Of a DNA stretch of 64,000 nucleotides, positions 1-8,306 are shown piece by piece. Location of the stretch: contig DATLOM010000005.1 of NCBI GenBank assembly GCA_035536185.1, positions 1 to 64,000 of the forward strand, in the 5' to 3' direction. Within the stretch, counting starts at the first letter, position 1; every line of letters starts with the position of its first letter. The DNA comes from GCA-2861595 sp035536185 (GTDB lineage: Bacteria > Actinomycetota > Acidimicrobiia > Acidimicrobiales > GCA-2861595). A program made the position numbers and the translations under genes. The notes beneath the pieces are model-generated. The model had not been told where the DNA came from, did no database searches, and saw only the letters and a list, made by a program, of their open reading frames with translations.

Positions 1-2
1 GC

Positions 3-218
3 AAGAAGTTCAAGCTCCAGTGGGACCACGTCGAGCCCGTCTGTGCCGGGGGGGTGACCAGCTTCGACAACGAAGACCCCAAGTGCTGGGAGTGCCACGC
101 CAAGAAGTGCGACGAGGAGCGGGCCGCTGGCCTCTACAAGAAGCCGCCGCACAAATCGCAGCCCTGTGCGAAGTCACGCCCATCACCGGCGGCCAGCCAG
201 CGGAGCACGACCGTCTGA
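3..218 (+). CDS. HNH endonuclease, C-terminal part only
   Basis: The window opens inside this gene; 71 codons and the stop TGA (216-218) are present. The translation contains WDHVEPV, the D-H-x-x-P-V form of an HNH (His-Me finger) nuclease core, then a CWECHAKKC segment that supplies a zinc-binding CxxC, and a Lys-rich tail. In this superfamily these residues bind a metal and cleave DNA. The N-terminal part and start lie outside the window. The next gene begins about 250 bp downstream, so a shared operon is uncertain. It could be a 13E12-type or a phage/restriction-type HNH protein; the fragment cannot decide. Confidence 0.7.
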   Translation, partial: KKFKLQWDHVEPVCAGGVTSFDNEDPKCWECHAKKCDEERAAGLYKKPPHKSQPCAKSRPSPAASQRSTTV

Positions 219-469
219 CCTGGATCGGCCATGGCGCGGGTCCTCGCGCGACACCGCTGCTGAGTGCGCCCTCGGTGGGCGCTGAGGTTCAAATTCCCGG
301 CGCCGAGGCGCAGAGCCGGATTTTGACCGCCTGCTCGGTGTCATCCACAGCTCGGGATGAACCCAGTCATCCAACGCTGAGGGGGGAACACATGTTCGCC
401 ACGGCTGTATATGATAAAGGCGAGGCAGGGTGGCGTAGCCTTCCGACCGCAAGGAGACAGGAGCGAGCC

Positions 470-1369
470 GTGGAACCCCGTGAGGTCGTTGCCGAGCCGG
501 CCGCGGTGCTGGCCCTGGCGGAGCAGGTGTGCCCGTCGCTCAACGGCACCGCTTCCTTCCAACTGGCGGCCGTCCTGGAGACGATCGATGCTGGTCTCGA
601 CCTGGAGGGCCTCGCCGGGGTAGAGAGGATTGCTGAGGCTCTGGAGAACCTGGACCGGTCCCGTGTCCGCCACTGGGCACAACAGCTCAACCACCTTGAA
701 TCCCGCCTCGTCACCGTGCTCGACGACGAGTATCCAGCCAATCTCCGCATGGTTCACGACCATCCCCCCTTTCTCTTCGTGCGAGGAGCTCTCGATCCCT
801 CCGACGAGCGTGCGATCGCTGTGGTGGGGACTCGGGAACCAAGCGAAAAGGGTGCCCAGGTCGCCGAGCAGATCTCCGGCTCTCTCGCCGAGCGGGGGAT
901 AACGGTGGTGTCCGGCATGGCTGCGGGTATCGACACCGCCGCCCATGCAGGTGCGTTGCAGGCCGGCGGCCGCACCCTTGCCGTGTTCGGCACCGGGATC
1001 GATCGGATCTACCCGGCGTCCAATCGTTCCCTTGCCGAGGAAATCTCGACATCGGGTGCGACGCTGTCACAGTTCTGGCCGGACATGGCGCCGACCCGGT
1101 GGAGCTTTCCGGTGAGAAACATCGTGACCTCCGGCCTCTCGATCGGCACCGTGGTAGTAGAGGCCGGCCCCACCTCGGGTGCGCGGCTACAGGCCGAGCA
1201 CGCGCTCCGGCATGGCAAGCGGCTGTACCTGCTGCGGCGTCTCGTGGAGGACCAGCGGTGGGCGCAGGACTTGATCGGAAGGCCAGGAGTGCTCGCCATC
1301 GAGGACATCGAGGAGGTACTCGTCGCCATCGAGGTCGAGCTCGATCTTCAGACTGACGTCTTGGCCTAG
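470..1369 (+). CDS. DprA/Smf-like Rossmann protein (SLOG-type)
   Basis: The 299-residue product has an N-terminal helical region (to about residue 110) and a DprA-type Rossmann fold. Visible motifs are AVVGTREPSEKG, VSGMAAGIDTAAH, AVFGTGIDRIYP, FPVRNIVTSGLS and VVEAGPTSGA. Canonical DprA binds ssDNA and loads RecA. Here the usual R-N-R-I-I-S-G-L-S reads RNIVTSGLS, the AVPG segment is replaced by LLRRLVEDQRW, and the DprA C-terminal winged helix is absent. GTG 470 is preferred because AGGAG (459-463) precedes it by 6 nt; ATG 392, also with a G-rich ribosome site, would add 26 residues. It ends 3 nt before a phosphoribosyltransferase gene, so the two are almost certainly co-expressed. It may act on nucleotides or DNA outside competence (inference). 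Confidence 0.85.
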   Translation: MEPREVVAEPAAVLALAEQVCPSLNGTASFQLAAVLETIDAGLDLEGLAGVERIAEALENLDRSRVRHWAQQLNHLESRLVTVLDDEYPANLRMVHDHPPFLFVRGALDPSDERAIAVVGTREPSEKGAQVAEQISGSLAERGITVVSGMAAGIDTAAHAGALQAGGRTLAVFGTGIDRIYPASNRSLAEEISTSGATLSQFWPDMAPTRWSFPVRNIVTSGLSIGTVVVEAGPTSGARLQAEHALRHGKRLYLLRRLVEDQRWAQDLIGRPGVLAIEDIEEVLVAIEVELDLQTDVLA

Positions 1370-1372
1370 CCC

Positions 1373-2104
1373 GTGGCAACCGCCGCTGAGCTACTGCTCC
1401 CGCTCCGACCGGGGCTGGTGCCAGTCCCAGCGGCCGGGCAGCCGGGCGTGTGCGGCATCTGCCACAGCGGCTGCGATCGGTCGTATGGCCAGTGTTACCC
1501 CTGTCTCGAAGCGGTTCAGGTGTTCGGCGTCGGGGATGTCCTGCCCATCTCGATGTCCGTCGACGGCGGCCTGCTCCACCGCCATCTCCGTGGCTACAAG
1601 GATGACCGAAGTCCACAGGTCCGGACTCGTATGAGCCTGCGCCTGGCTGCGCTCGTGGCCATCTTCTTTCACAACCACGCTCGGTGTGTCGGTGACTTCG
1701 ACTCGTTGGTCCTGGTGCCATCATCATCCCGAACAGCCGTCGAAGGGATAATCCAGCTCCTGCCCCTCCTCCGGGACCAGTACCGTCCCGCACTTCGAGT
1801 CACTGGTATGGGGTCGAAGAGCGACCTTCGACCTGACCGCTTTGGCCTGACCCGTCGTGTCGAGGGTGAGACGGTGCTGTTGCTCGACGATACGTTCACT
1901 CGGGGACCTAGCATCTTCAGCGCGTTGGCCGCGCTACGTGAGGCGGGAGCGGTTGTCGTCGGTCCGATGGTGATCGGGCGTCACGTCCAGCCGGGCTGGG
2001 CTCCCTCATCCGACTTGCTCGACTGGCTTCAGAAGCGGTCGTGGGATGAGGAACGCTGCTGTCGGTGCGATGGCGAACACGTGAATCCGGGCCAGATGTT
2101 ATGA
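1373..2104 (+). CDS. ComF-like phosphoribosyltransferase with zinc ribbon
   Basis: The 243-residue product starts at GTG 1373, three nucleotides after the DprA-like stop. It begins with a Cys cluster (CGICHSGC and CYPC, about residues 27-43), as in ComF-type proteins. A type I phosphoribosyltransferase core follows, with the PRPP-binding loop VLLLDDTFTRGPS (about residues 168-180). A second cysteine group, CCRC, lies near the C-terminus. In this family the Asp-Asp pair and the following Thr bind the ribose 5-phosphate of PRPP. Unlike an orphan comFC, it is coupled to a divergent DprA-like gene, so the pair probably acts as one system. The substrate base is unknown. Confidence 0.85.
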   Translation: MATAAELLLPLRPGLVPVPAAGQPGVCGICHSGCDRSYGQCYPCLEAVQVFGVGDVLPISMSVDGGLLHRHLRGYKDDRSPQVRTRMSLRLAALVAIFFHNHARCVGDFDSLVLVPSSSRTAVEGIIQLLPLLRDQYRPALRVTGMGSKSDLRPDRFGLTRRVEGETVLLLDDTFTRGPSIFSALAALREAGAVVVGPMVIGRHVQPGWAPSSDLLDWLQKRSWDEERCCRCDGEHVNPGQML

Positions 2105-2348
2105 ACTCATCGATAAGCAGGAGGCGAACCCACAGGTCGGTGAGCTCAGTTCCACTCCGATCGGCTCAGGAGGGAGAGTAGACGAGGTCCCCGAAGCCCT
2201 CGCTGCCCGGCGGAGATCAGGCATGGCCGCCAGAGCGTCCCTCCACACCGCCTTCTCCTCCCCGGCACTGGTGGTGGACCCGGAGGGTGACCTCACTGTG
2301 GGTTCCGCGGGATCCTTCCGAGGTCCTCCACTGTCAGTTCAGCTTCGA

Positions 2349-4454
2349 TCAGGTCCTGGAGAGCCAGCGTTCGATGGTCTCGCCCAGCACGTCGATGCGC
2401 ACCGGCTTGGTCAGGAAGTCGTCCATGCCGACTGTGATGCACTTCTCCCGCTCCCAGCTCATGGCGCCGGCGGTCATGGCGATCACCGGGATGTCGCCCC
2501 CGGTTCCCAGGTCCCTGATGGCGCGAGTCGCCTCGTAGCCGTCCATCTCGGGCATCTGACAGTCCATGAGGACGATGTCGTACTGGCCTGTCGCCACCGC
2601 GGCCACCGCCTCCCGGCCGTTGGCCGCGATGTCGGCGTGGTACCCCAGCTTCTCGATGAAGCGGCTGGCCACCTTCTGGTTCACGATGTTGTCCTCGGCC
2701 ACCAGGATGCGCGCCCGCGGCCTTCCGGCACTCCTCTCATGGACAGTGAGCGGAGTGGCGATCGGGCCCGCGCGGGAGATGCCGGTGCCCCCCGCCATCA
2801 CGGCCACGAGGGCTTCGTGAAGGGCGGCCATCTTGAGTGGCTTGGTGACGACGCCCTGCACCCCTGCCTCCCGCGCCTTGTCGGCGTCGACCGGCCTCAC
2901 CGAGGAGGTCAGCAGGATGAGGGGCAATCCTCCTGAGCCGGGCCCACCACGGATCGCCATGGCCAGCCCCGGCCCGTCCATCTCGGGCATGTGGCAGTCG
3001 AGCAGGGCAAGGTCGTAGCCGTTGCCTCCCGCCGATGCCACCCGGATCATCTCCAGGGCAGGCGTCCCCCCATCCGCCAGGTCCGCCTGCAGGCCCCATT
3101 GGACAAGCGTCTGTTGGAGCCCCCGACCGCTGCTGGCGTTGTCGTCCACTACGAGGGCGCGAAGGCCCTTCAAACCCTCGTGTGGCCGCATCATCGGGCT
3201 CACCGCTTCGCGGCCACGGCACAGGCGGACCGTGAAGGAGAACGTGCTGCCCTGCCCAGGGGCGCTCTCGACGGCGATGTGGGCGCCCATCAGCTCCACC
3301 AACCGGCTGGAGATCGACAGGCCGAGCCCGGTTCCCCCGAAGCGCCTGGTGGTGGAGGAATCGGCCTGCGAAAAAGCTTCGAAGAGACAACCCTGCTGGT
3401 CCTCGGGGATCCCGATGCCGGTGTCGGCCACTGAGAAGCTCACCACCACGACACCGGTGGCGTCCTCCTCCCCTGAGACCTCCAGGACCACCTCGCCGGC
3501 GTCGGTGAACTTGAGGGCGTTGCCCACCAGGTTGACCAGGACCTGGCGGAGCCGCCCAGGGTCGCCATGAACTGCGGACGGAACGTCGGGGCCCATCACG
3601 GCCACCAGCTCGAGGCCCTTTTCTTCGGCCCGCTCGGCCAGGAGGCAGGCGACATCCTCGACCACGGTGCGCAGGTCGAAATCGACCTCCTCGAGCTCCA
3701 GCTTCCCGGCCTCCACCTTGGAGAAGTCGAGGATCTCGTTGATCACGTCCAACAGGGCCTCGGCCGAGCTACGGACGGTCTCGCCATACTCCCGCTGGAC
3801 CGGGGACAGCTCCGTGCCGAGCAGGAGGTCGCTCATCCCCATCACACCGTTCATCGGGGTCCGGATCTCGTGGCTCATGTTGGCGAGGAAGTCGGTCTTG
3901 GCCCTGCTGGCGCGCTCCGCCTCCTCCCGCGCCGCGACAAGCGCTTTCTCGGCCTGTGCCTGGGCCCGCCATGCCTGGCGCAGCTCCAGCTCGTCGGTCG
4001 CCACGGCAGCCAGCTCCGCCAGCACCTCCAGGTTCGGCGACGGGCGGGGCACGACATCGGCGATGGCCAGGGCGCCGAGCACCAGGCCGTCGGAGCTTCG
4101 CAACGGGACGCCGGCATAGAACCTGATCCCGGGCGCCCCGGTCACCGAGGGGTTGTCGGAGAACCGCGGATCGGCGGCGGCGTCGTTCACGACGATCTCG
4201 CCGTCGCCATCAACCACGTGGGCGCAGAATGCGGTGTCGCGGGAGGTCTGGCTGGTGGACAGGCCGATGCACGACTTGAACCACTGGCGGTCCTCGTCGA
4301 TCAGCGAGACCAGCGCCATCGGCACGTCGTAGTAGCGGGCGGCCAAGCCGACGAGACGGTCGAAGGCGGCCTCGGGCTCGCTGTCGAGGATGTCGTAGCG
4401 GCGCAGTGCCTCGAGCCTCTGCGTCTCCTTGCTTTCCGCTGCCTCCGCCGTCAT
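2349..4454 (-). CDS. GAF-hybrid histidine kinase with two receiver domains
   Basis: The 701-residue product lacks membrane segments, so it is probably a cytoplasmic sensor. Domains in order: GAF (about residues 25-165); a short coiled coil; HisKA with the phospho-acceptor in FLANMSHEIRTPMNG; HATPase with NALKF, DTGIGIP and GGTGLGLS boxes; and two receiver domains with phospho-Asp sites in LLDCHMPEMDG and VLMDCQMPEMDG. All catalytic motifs look intact. ATG 4454 is chosen because the GAF fold begins soon after it. No output or Hpt partner is adjacent; the lone receiver protein at 25776 is one conceivable partner in trans. Confidence 0.93.
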   Translation of the reverse strand: MTAEAAESKETQRLEALRRYDILDSEPEAAFDRLVGLAARYYDVPMALVSLIDEDRQWFKSCIGLSTSQTSRDTAFCAHVVDGDGEIVVNDAAADPRFSDNPSVTGAPGIRFYAGVPLRSSDGLVLGALAIADVVPRPSPNLEVLAELAAVATDELELRQAWRAQAQAEKALVAAREEAERASRAKTDFLANMSHEIRTPMNGVMGMSDLLLGTELSPVQREYGETVRSSAEALLDVINEILDFSKVEAGKLELEEVDFDLRTVVEDVACLLAERAEEKGLELVAVMGPDVPSAVHGDPGRLRQVLVNLVGNALKFTDAGEVVLEVSGEEDATGVVVVSFSVADTGIGIPEDQQGCLFEAFSQADSSTTRRFGGTGLGLSISSRLVELMGAHIAVESAPGQGSTFSFTVRLCRGREAVSPMMRPHEGLKGLRALVVDDNASSGRGLQQTLVQWGLQADLADGGTPALEMIRVASAGGNGYDLALLDCHMPEMDGPGLAMAIRGGPGSGGLPLILLTSSVRPVDADKAREAGVQGVVTKPLKMAALHEALVAVMAGGTGISRAGPIATPLTVHERSAGRPRARILVAEDNIVNQKVASRFIEKLGYHADIAANGREAVAAVATGQYDIVLMDCQMPEMDGYEATRAIRDLGTGGDIPVIAMTAGAMSWEREKCITVGMDDFLTKPVRIDVLGETIERWLSRT

Positions 4455-4609
4455 GGCGTTTCCTATCGCGCCAATGTGAAATCGTTCACGTTCCGTGAAC
4501 ACCGCATCGAGGCTCGTTTGTTCCCTGGACCACCTGGACCAGGCCGGCGGCGGAACCCTCTCTCGCCCTGGCGGCTCGTTCAGCGCCGCCCGGGCCAACG
4601 CCGACCTCG

Positions 4610-5080
4610 TCAGCGTGAAGCAGCCGTCGCGGCCGCGTCGAGACGCTGGAGGGTGGTGCGCATCCCCGCCTCGAGGTCGGCCTCCCGGTCCTTCACGCCG
4701 GTGGTGAGCCGGGTGACTAGGCGCGAGATCCGGCTGAGCGGCTTGGGCAATTCGAACGACTCCGTGACCCGGGTCCCACCGTCGCCCAGCGCCTCGAAAC
4801 GGTAACGCCACACCGCCGATGGGCGCTTCGCCCCTCCGACGGCGAAGGCGAGCTCCCTGTCTCGCTCCGCCACCGTCACCTCGCAGGTGGTCGACCACTT
4901 CGTGCGGCCCCTTCGATTGTGGCCCTTGAAGCGCGCACCGGGTGAGGGCCCGGTGGCGCCGTCGAGCCACTCGGCCCGCTCGGTCTCAGGGCTCCACTCT
5001 CCCATGCGGGTGACATCGCTCACCATGGCCCCCAGCACATCGGGAGACGCTGTCATGTCCAAGCTGACCTCACGGCGCAT
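4610..5080 (-). CDS. SRPBCC (START-like) family protein
   Basis: The 156-residue product starts MRREVSLDMTASPDVLGAMV and has the SRPBCC pattern: an early beta strand, a helix with WSPE (about residue 28), and repeated strands ending in TRVTESFELP before a long C-terminal helix. Members form a hydrophobic cavity for lipids, polyketides or cofactors; the ligand cannot be predicted here. The 19 bases before and including the start codon closely match those before the MerR regulator gene at 10216, suggesting shared control. It lies about 155 bp from the kinase gene start. Confidence 0.85.
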   Translation of the reverse strand: MRREVSLDMTASPDVLGAMVSDVTRMGEWSPETERAEWLDGATGPSPGARFKGHNRRGRTKWSTTCEVTVAERDRELAFAVGGAKRPSAVWRYRFEALGDGGTRVTESFELPKPLSRISRLVTRLTTGVKDREADLEAGMRTTLQRLDAAATAASR

Positions 5081-5081
5081 G

Positions 5082-5101
5082 TTGACATCAAGTGTATTTC
5101 G
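5082..5101. promoter_or_regulatory. Degenerate MerR-type operator before the SRPBCC gene
   Basis: TTGACATCAAGTGTA (5082-5096) matches 14 of 15 bases of the operator at 10218-10232. The right arm (TTTCGGGT) is more degenerate than ACTTGAGGT there. It abuts the SRPBCC start codon on the minus strand in the same position that the merR operator abuts merR. Binding by the same regulator is inference. Confidence 0.4.
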
Positions 5102-5137
5102 GGTGGCCTCCAGCTACTCCTTCGGAGACGAGCCGCA

Positions 5138-5389
5138 TCAACCGGTGGAGTCCTCGCCGACCTCTCGAAGAGCGGTCCTCAGCGCGGCGTGCAGGCGCCG
5201 CGCCGTTTCGGGGGAGAGGTGGGCCACCAGCCCCGACCCCGGCCTTCCCACCTCCTCCACGGTCAGCTCGACCCGAAGGTCGCCACATTCGTCGCAGTCG
5301 TCCAGGACGGCCACGGCCCAGGCGAGCTGAGCCCGCTCCGGGTCATCGGCGGGGTGATCGTCACGGCCGTAGTCGGCAAGCTTCTTCAC
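5138..5389 (-). CDS. Small CxxC protein, copy 1 of 2
   Basis: The 83-residue product starts at GTG 5389 (KKLADYGRDDHP...). It has a central DDCDECGDL motif, which could bind metal, and an amphipathic C-terminal helix (SPETARRLHAALRTALREV). It is almost identical to the product of 9269-9520, and the DNA is also similar. I do not recognise a named family. No Shine-Dalgarno sequence is visible, but the bases just upstream (TTCACTCCGTAC on the minus strand) are conserved between the copies, so they may matter for expression. The start could be slightly different. Confidence 0.75.
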   Translation of the reverse strand: MKKLADYGRDDHPADDPERAQLAWAVAVLDDCDECGDLRVELTVEEVGRPGSGLVAHLSPETARRLHAALRTALREVGEDSTG

Positions 5390-5448
5390 GTACGGAGTGA
5401 ATCATGTAACGGACCTGATGACCTCAGACGGGCGCCGCCGCCGGCGGG

Positions 5449-5985
5449 TCAGGCGAGGCGGGCGAGAATGCCCCGGGCCTCGGCCGCGTCGGCCGCCCGG
5501 CGGGCCACCTCGGCCACGTCGCGAAGGGTGGCCAGCTCATGACGGCGGAGGAGATCCTTCACCTCCCCGAGGGCGCCCGGCACCATCGACAGCTCCCGCA
5601 CGCCGAGCCCTACCAGGGCGGCCGCCACCTCGGGGTCGCTGGCGGTCTCCCCGCGCACGCCCACCCAGGTGCCGTACTGGTCGGCGTTGGCCACCACGTG
5701 GGCGATCAGGTCCAGCACCAGCGGCTCGCACACGTCGGTCAGCTCGGCCACCTCGGCCACCAGGCGGTCGACAGCGAACAGGTACTGGAGCAAGTCGTTG
5801 GTCCCGACCGAGAAGAAGTCGACGTGCGGGGCGATCCGGCCGGCGGCCAGCGCCGCCGACGGCACCTCGATCGTCACCCCCACCTCCACGCCGTCGAGGG
5901 AGACACCCTCGTCACCGGCCACCCGTTCCAGTTCGCTGCGGGCGGCGACAACCTCGTCGACCCGGCTGACGAGGGGGAACAGCAC
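5449..5985 (-). pseudogene. Enzyme I (PtsI)-like C-terminal fragment
   Basis: Only the last 178 or so residues of a roughly 550-residue PEP-phosphotransferase enzyme I are encoded. VGVTIEVPSAAL, then DFFSVGTNDLLQYLFAVDR and the final LGVRELSMVP, match the PEP-binding TIM barrel. The N-terminal HPr-binding and phospho-His domains are missing. In enzyme I the acid/base Cys lies in a G-x-C-G-E segment; here it reads VGVRGE, so the Cys is replaced by Arg. The gene for a surface protein begins 45 bp upstream, so no 5' part survives nearby. The reading frame is open, so a short expressed relic is possible, but it cannot be a working enzyme I. Confidence 0.75.
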
Positions 5986-6030
5986 TGGCCCAGGGGTCCA
6001 GCTCGCCGCTGCGGACGAGGGGGCGGCCGG

Positions 6031-6987
6031 CTACTCCGGCGAGGCGTGAGCCTTTCGCCACCGGCGGATCCCGGCCGCGGTAGCGAACGAGGACGCGGCC
6101 GCCGCCGCCAGGGCGAGCAGGAGGGCTGGTACGGCCGGCACCGCACGGTCCCGACTGGAGCTCGCATGATCTCCCGACAGCGCCGTCTCCTCGTCCCCTT
6201 CTTCGGTCGACCCGCTGGCGGTTGTCGGCTCGTCCGGGGAGGGCGAGGTCTCGTCCGGGGAGGGTGGCCGCGCCGGCTCTGCGGCGGGCGAAGTGGGACC
6301 GCCCCCTCCGGACGGCGGCGGGGGGCTCTGGGCCGACGTAGAGGACCCGCCGGTGCTGGTGGAGGACGGTGGGCGATAGCCCTCGACAGGTACCGGCTGG
6401 CGACCGTCGTAGTAGCGGGGGTCCGGCTCGGCGGGCATGGAGGGAGCCTCACTACGGGCCGAGGCCTCAGCCCGTGAGTTCGGAGGAGGCGGGTCCGATC
6501 CCGATCCTCCCGAGCTGGGTGCCGGGCCCGGCCCGGTCTGGTTGGGCGGTGGGTTGCCTGGGGCGGTCTCTGAGCCGCTCGTCTGGCTGTGCGGTTGAGG
6601 ATCGTTCGGACTGTCGACCATGAAGGGGGCGCCGGCGCTTGAAGATGACTGCCGGGCGACGATGAGCTCGGTGTAGTCGTCCCCGTGCTCGGCCGAGGTC
6701 GGGATCTGCACCTGGACGCTGAACTTGCCGTAGGAGTCCGCGACAGCTGATCCCATGCGGAGATCCGTCGACCCCCAATAGATCTCGACCAGCCCCTGCC
6801 AGTAACGGCCCATCACCGCCACCCTGATGCCCACCGGCCCCGAGGTCGGGTTGAGGGTGATCTCCGGCGGATAGCTCCCGAGATCGGGTACCTGGGCATG
6901 GCTCGTCGCCACCCCACCGAACATCGGCCCAGCGCCAGCGGCGATGACCGCCGCCAGGAGCGCCACCCGGCTCCTCTTCGGACCCAC
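6031..6987 (-). CDS. Secreted IPT/TIG-domain, Pro-rich anchored protein
   Basis: The 318-residue product has a signal peptide (RSRVALLAAVIAAGAGPM, then a probable Ala-x-Ala cut near SHAQ) and one Ig-like IPT/TIG-type domain (ITLNPTSGPVGIRVAVMGRYW onward, about residues 43-125). A long Pro/Ser/Gly-rich linker follows (about 130-270), then a hydrophobic C-terminal segment (LLLALAAAAAS) and RRWRK, like a sortase-free membrane anchor. It is probably a cell-surface adhesion or spacer protein. GTG 6987 is supported by GGAAGGGAGA just upstream. It lies between the RsbP-like gene and the enzyme I fragment; function unknown. Confidence 0.8.
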   Translation of the reverse strand: MGPKRSRVALLAAVIAAGAGPMFGGVATSHAQVPDLGSYPPEITLNPTSGPVGIRVAVMGRYWQGLVEIYWGSTDLRMGSAVADSYGKFSVQVQIPTSAEHGDDYTELIVARQSSSSAGAPFMVDSPNDPQPHSQTSGSETAPGNPPPNQTGPGPAPSSGGSGSDPPPPNSRAEASARSEAPSMPAEPDPRYYDGRQPVPVEGYRPPSSTSTGGSSTSAQSPPPPSGGGGPTSPAAEPARPPSPDETSPSPDEPTTASGSTEEGDEETALSGDHASSSRDRAVPAVPALLLALAAAAASSFATAAGIRRWRKAHASPE

Positions 6988-7114
6988 CCCATTCTCCCTT
7001 CCTTGCTTTCAAATCGTCGCGCCAAATGGAGCCGGTCGCAAGCAGATCGGGAGAAATGGCGGTCAAGCAACTGAGCAGGTCGTTCCACCACGCCGTTGGG
7101 AACCACCGGAGCGG

Positions 7115-8290
7115 TTACGGGATGCGGATGGCGACGATGGCGATGTCGTCGCGGGGGTCGCCGGCTTGGAACTTCATGACCTCGTCGAGCACGCCCTGGG
7201 CGAGCGCGGCCGCCGAGTCGCCAGCACCGGCGATCGCTGCGGCCAGGTTCTCCTCGCCGAAGAAGTTCTTGCCATGGCGGCCTTCGGTGACGCCGTCGGT
7301 GTAGAGGAGCATGCTGTCGCCCGACTGCAGGAGCAGGTCGGTGTCGCCGAGGTCGGGGTCCGGGAGCACACCCAGCAACGATCCGAAGATCCCGATCGGC
7401 GCCACCCGCTCCCGCGCCCGCCACAACAGCGGAGGCGGGTGGCCGGCGCAGCCGATCGTGGCTGTCCAGGCGGTGCCCGAGTGGCGCAGGCGCAGGAGGG
7501 TGACGGTGCAGAACCGGTCGGTCTCGTGGTGCAGTAGCACCTCGTTGAGGGTCGTGAGGATGTCGGTGGGCCGGCGCTGGTTGACGGCGGCGGCGCGGAT
7601 GGTGTGGCGAGCCAGCGCGGTGACGGCAGCCGCCTCCACCCCTTTGCCGCAGACGTCCCCGATGGCCACCACCCAGTCTCCCGAACCGATCTCGAAGATG
7701 TCGTAGAAGTCGCCGCCCACCTCCTCGCCGCTGCCGGCGGGGCGGTAGACGGCGGCGATGTCCAGTCCCTCGATGGTCGGCGGCGTGGGCGGGATCAGGG
7801 TCCGCTGGAGCGTCCTCGCCAGCAGGGTCGCCCGAGCTTCGGAGGCCTCGGCAAGTTCCTTGGCGCGAACGAGCTCCCGCTCGTACTCCCGGCGGTCCGT
7901 GGCGTCGAACACCGCGGTGCGCACCACCACCGGCGAGCCGCTGTCGTCGCGCTCGAGGATCGAGTTCACGAGCACCGGCAGGCGCTTTCCGTCGGTGCGC
8001 ACGAGGTCGAGGGCGATCTCCCGGGCGCTGCCCTGCATCTGCAGCATGGGCGCGTAGTGCGTCTCGTGGTAGATCCGCCCGCCGGCGGTCAGGAGGTCCG
8101 CGAACCTGCGCCGCCCGACGAGATCCTCGCGGGAGTACCCAGTGAGGGTGAGCAACGTCTGGTTGACCTTGACGATCGTGCCATCGGGCATCGTGGACAG
8201 GTACCCGCAGGGTGCCCGCTCGTAGAGAGCGGCGGGATCGTCGTCGAGGAGCGCCCCGTAGAACGCGTCGGCCGCCTTCTCGCTGCTCAT
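7115..8290 (-). CDS. PAS-PP2C phosphatase, RsbP-like
   Basis: The 391-residue product has a PAS domain (PCGYLSTMPDGTIVKVNQTLLTLTG from about residue 23) and its PAC part. A short coiled coil with the LARTLQRTLIPP linker follows, then a SpoIIE-type PP2C domain with VGGDFYD, AIGDVCGKG and LYTDGVTEGR and a final DDIAIVAIR. These acids bind the Mn/Mg pair that dephosphorylates anti-anti-sigma factors. ATG 8290 is chosen; GTG 8314 would overlap the upstream gene. The alpha/beta hydrolase gene just upstream is RsbQ-like, recreating the RsbQ-RsbP energy-stress pair of Bacillus. No sigma factor or anti-sigma gene is nearby. Confidence 0.9.
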   Translation of the reverse strand: MSSEKAADAFYGALLDDDPAALYERAPCGYLSTMPDGTIVKVNQTLLTLTGYSREDLVGRRRFADLLTAGGRIYHETHYAPMLQMQGSAREIALDLVRTDGKRLPVLVNSILERDDSGSPVVVRTAVFDATDRREYERELVRAKELAEASEARATLLARTLQRTLIPPTPPTIEGLDIAAVYRPAGSGEEVGGDFYDIFEIGSGDWVVAIGDVCGKGVEAAAVTALARHTIRAAAVNQRRPTDILTTLNEVLLHHETDRFCTVTLLRLRHSGTAWTATIGCAGHPPPLLWRARERVAPIGIFGSLLGVLPDPDLGDTDLLLQSGDSMLLYTDGVTEGRHGKNFFGEENLAAAIAGAGDSAAALAQGVLDEVMKFQAGDPRDDIAIVAIRIP

Positions 8291-8306
8291 CTCGACCGAT
8301 GAGCTG

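Noticed and set aside
2105..2348. Small gene between the PRTase and the hybrid kinase
   Set aside because: Open frames there lack a start signal and overlap the shared noncoding sequence element.
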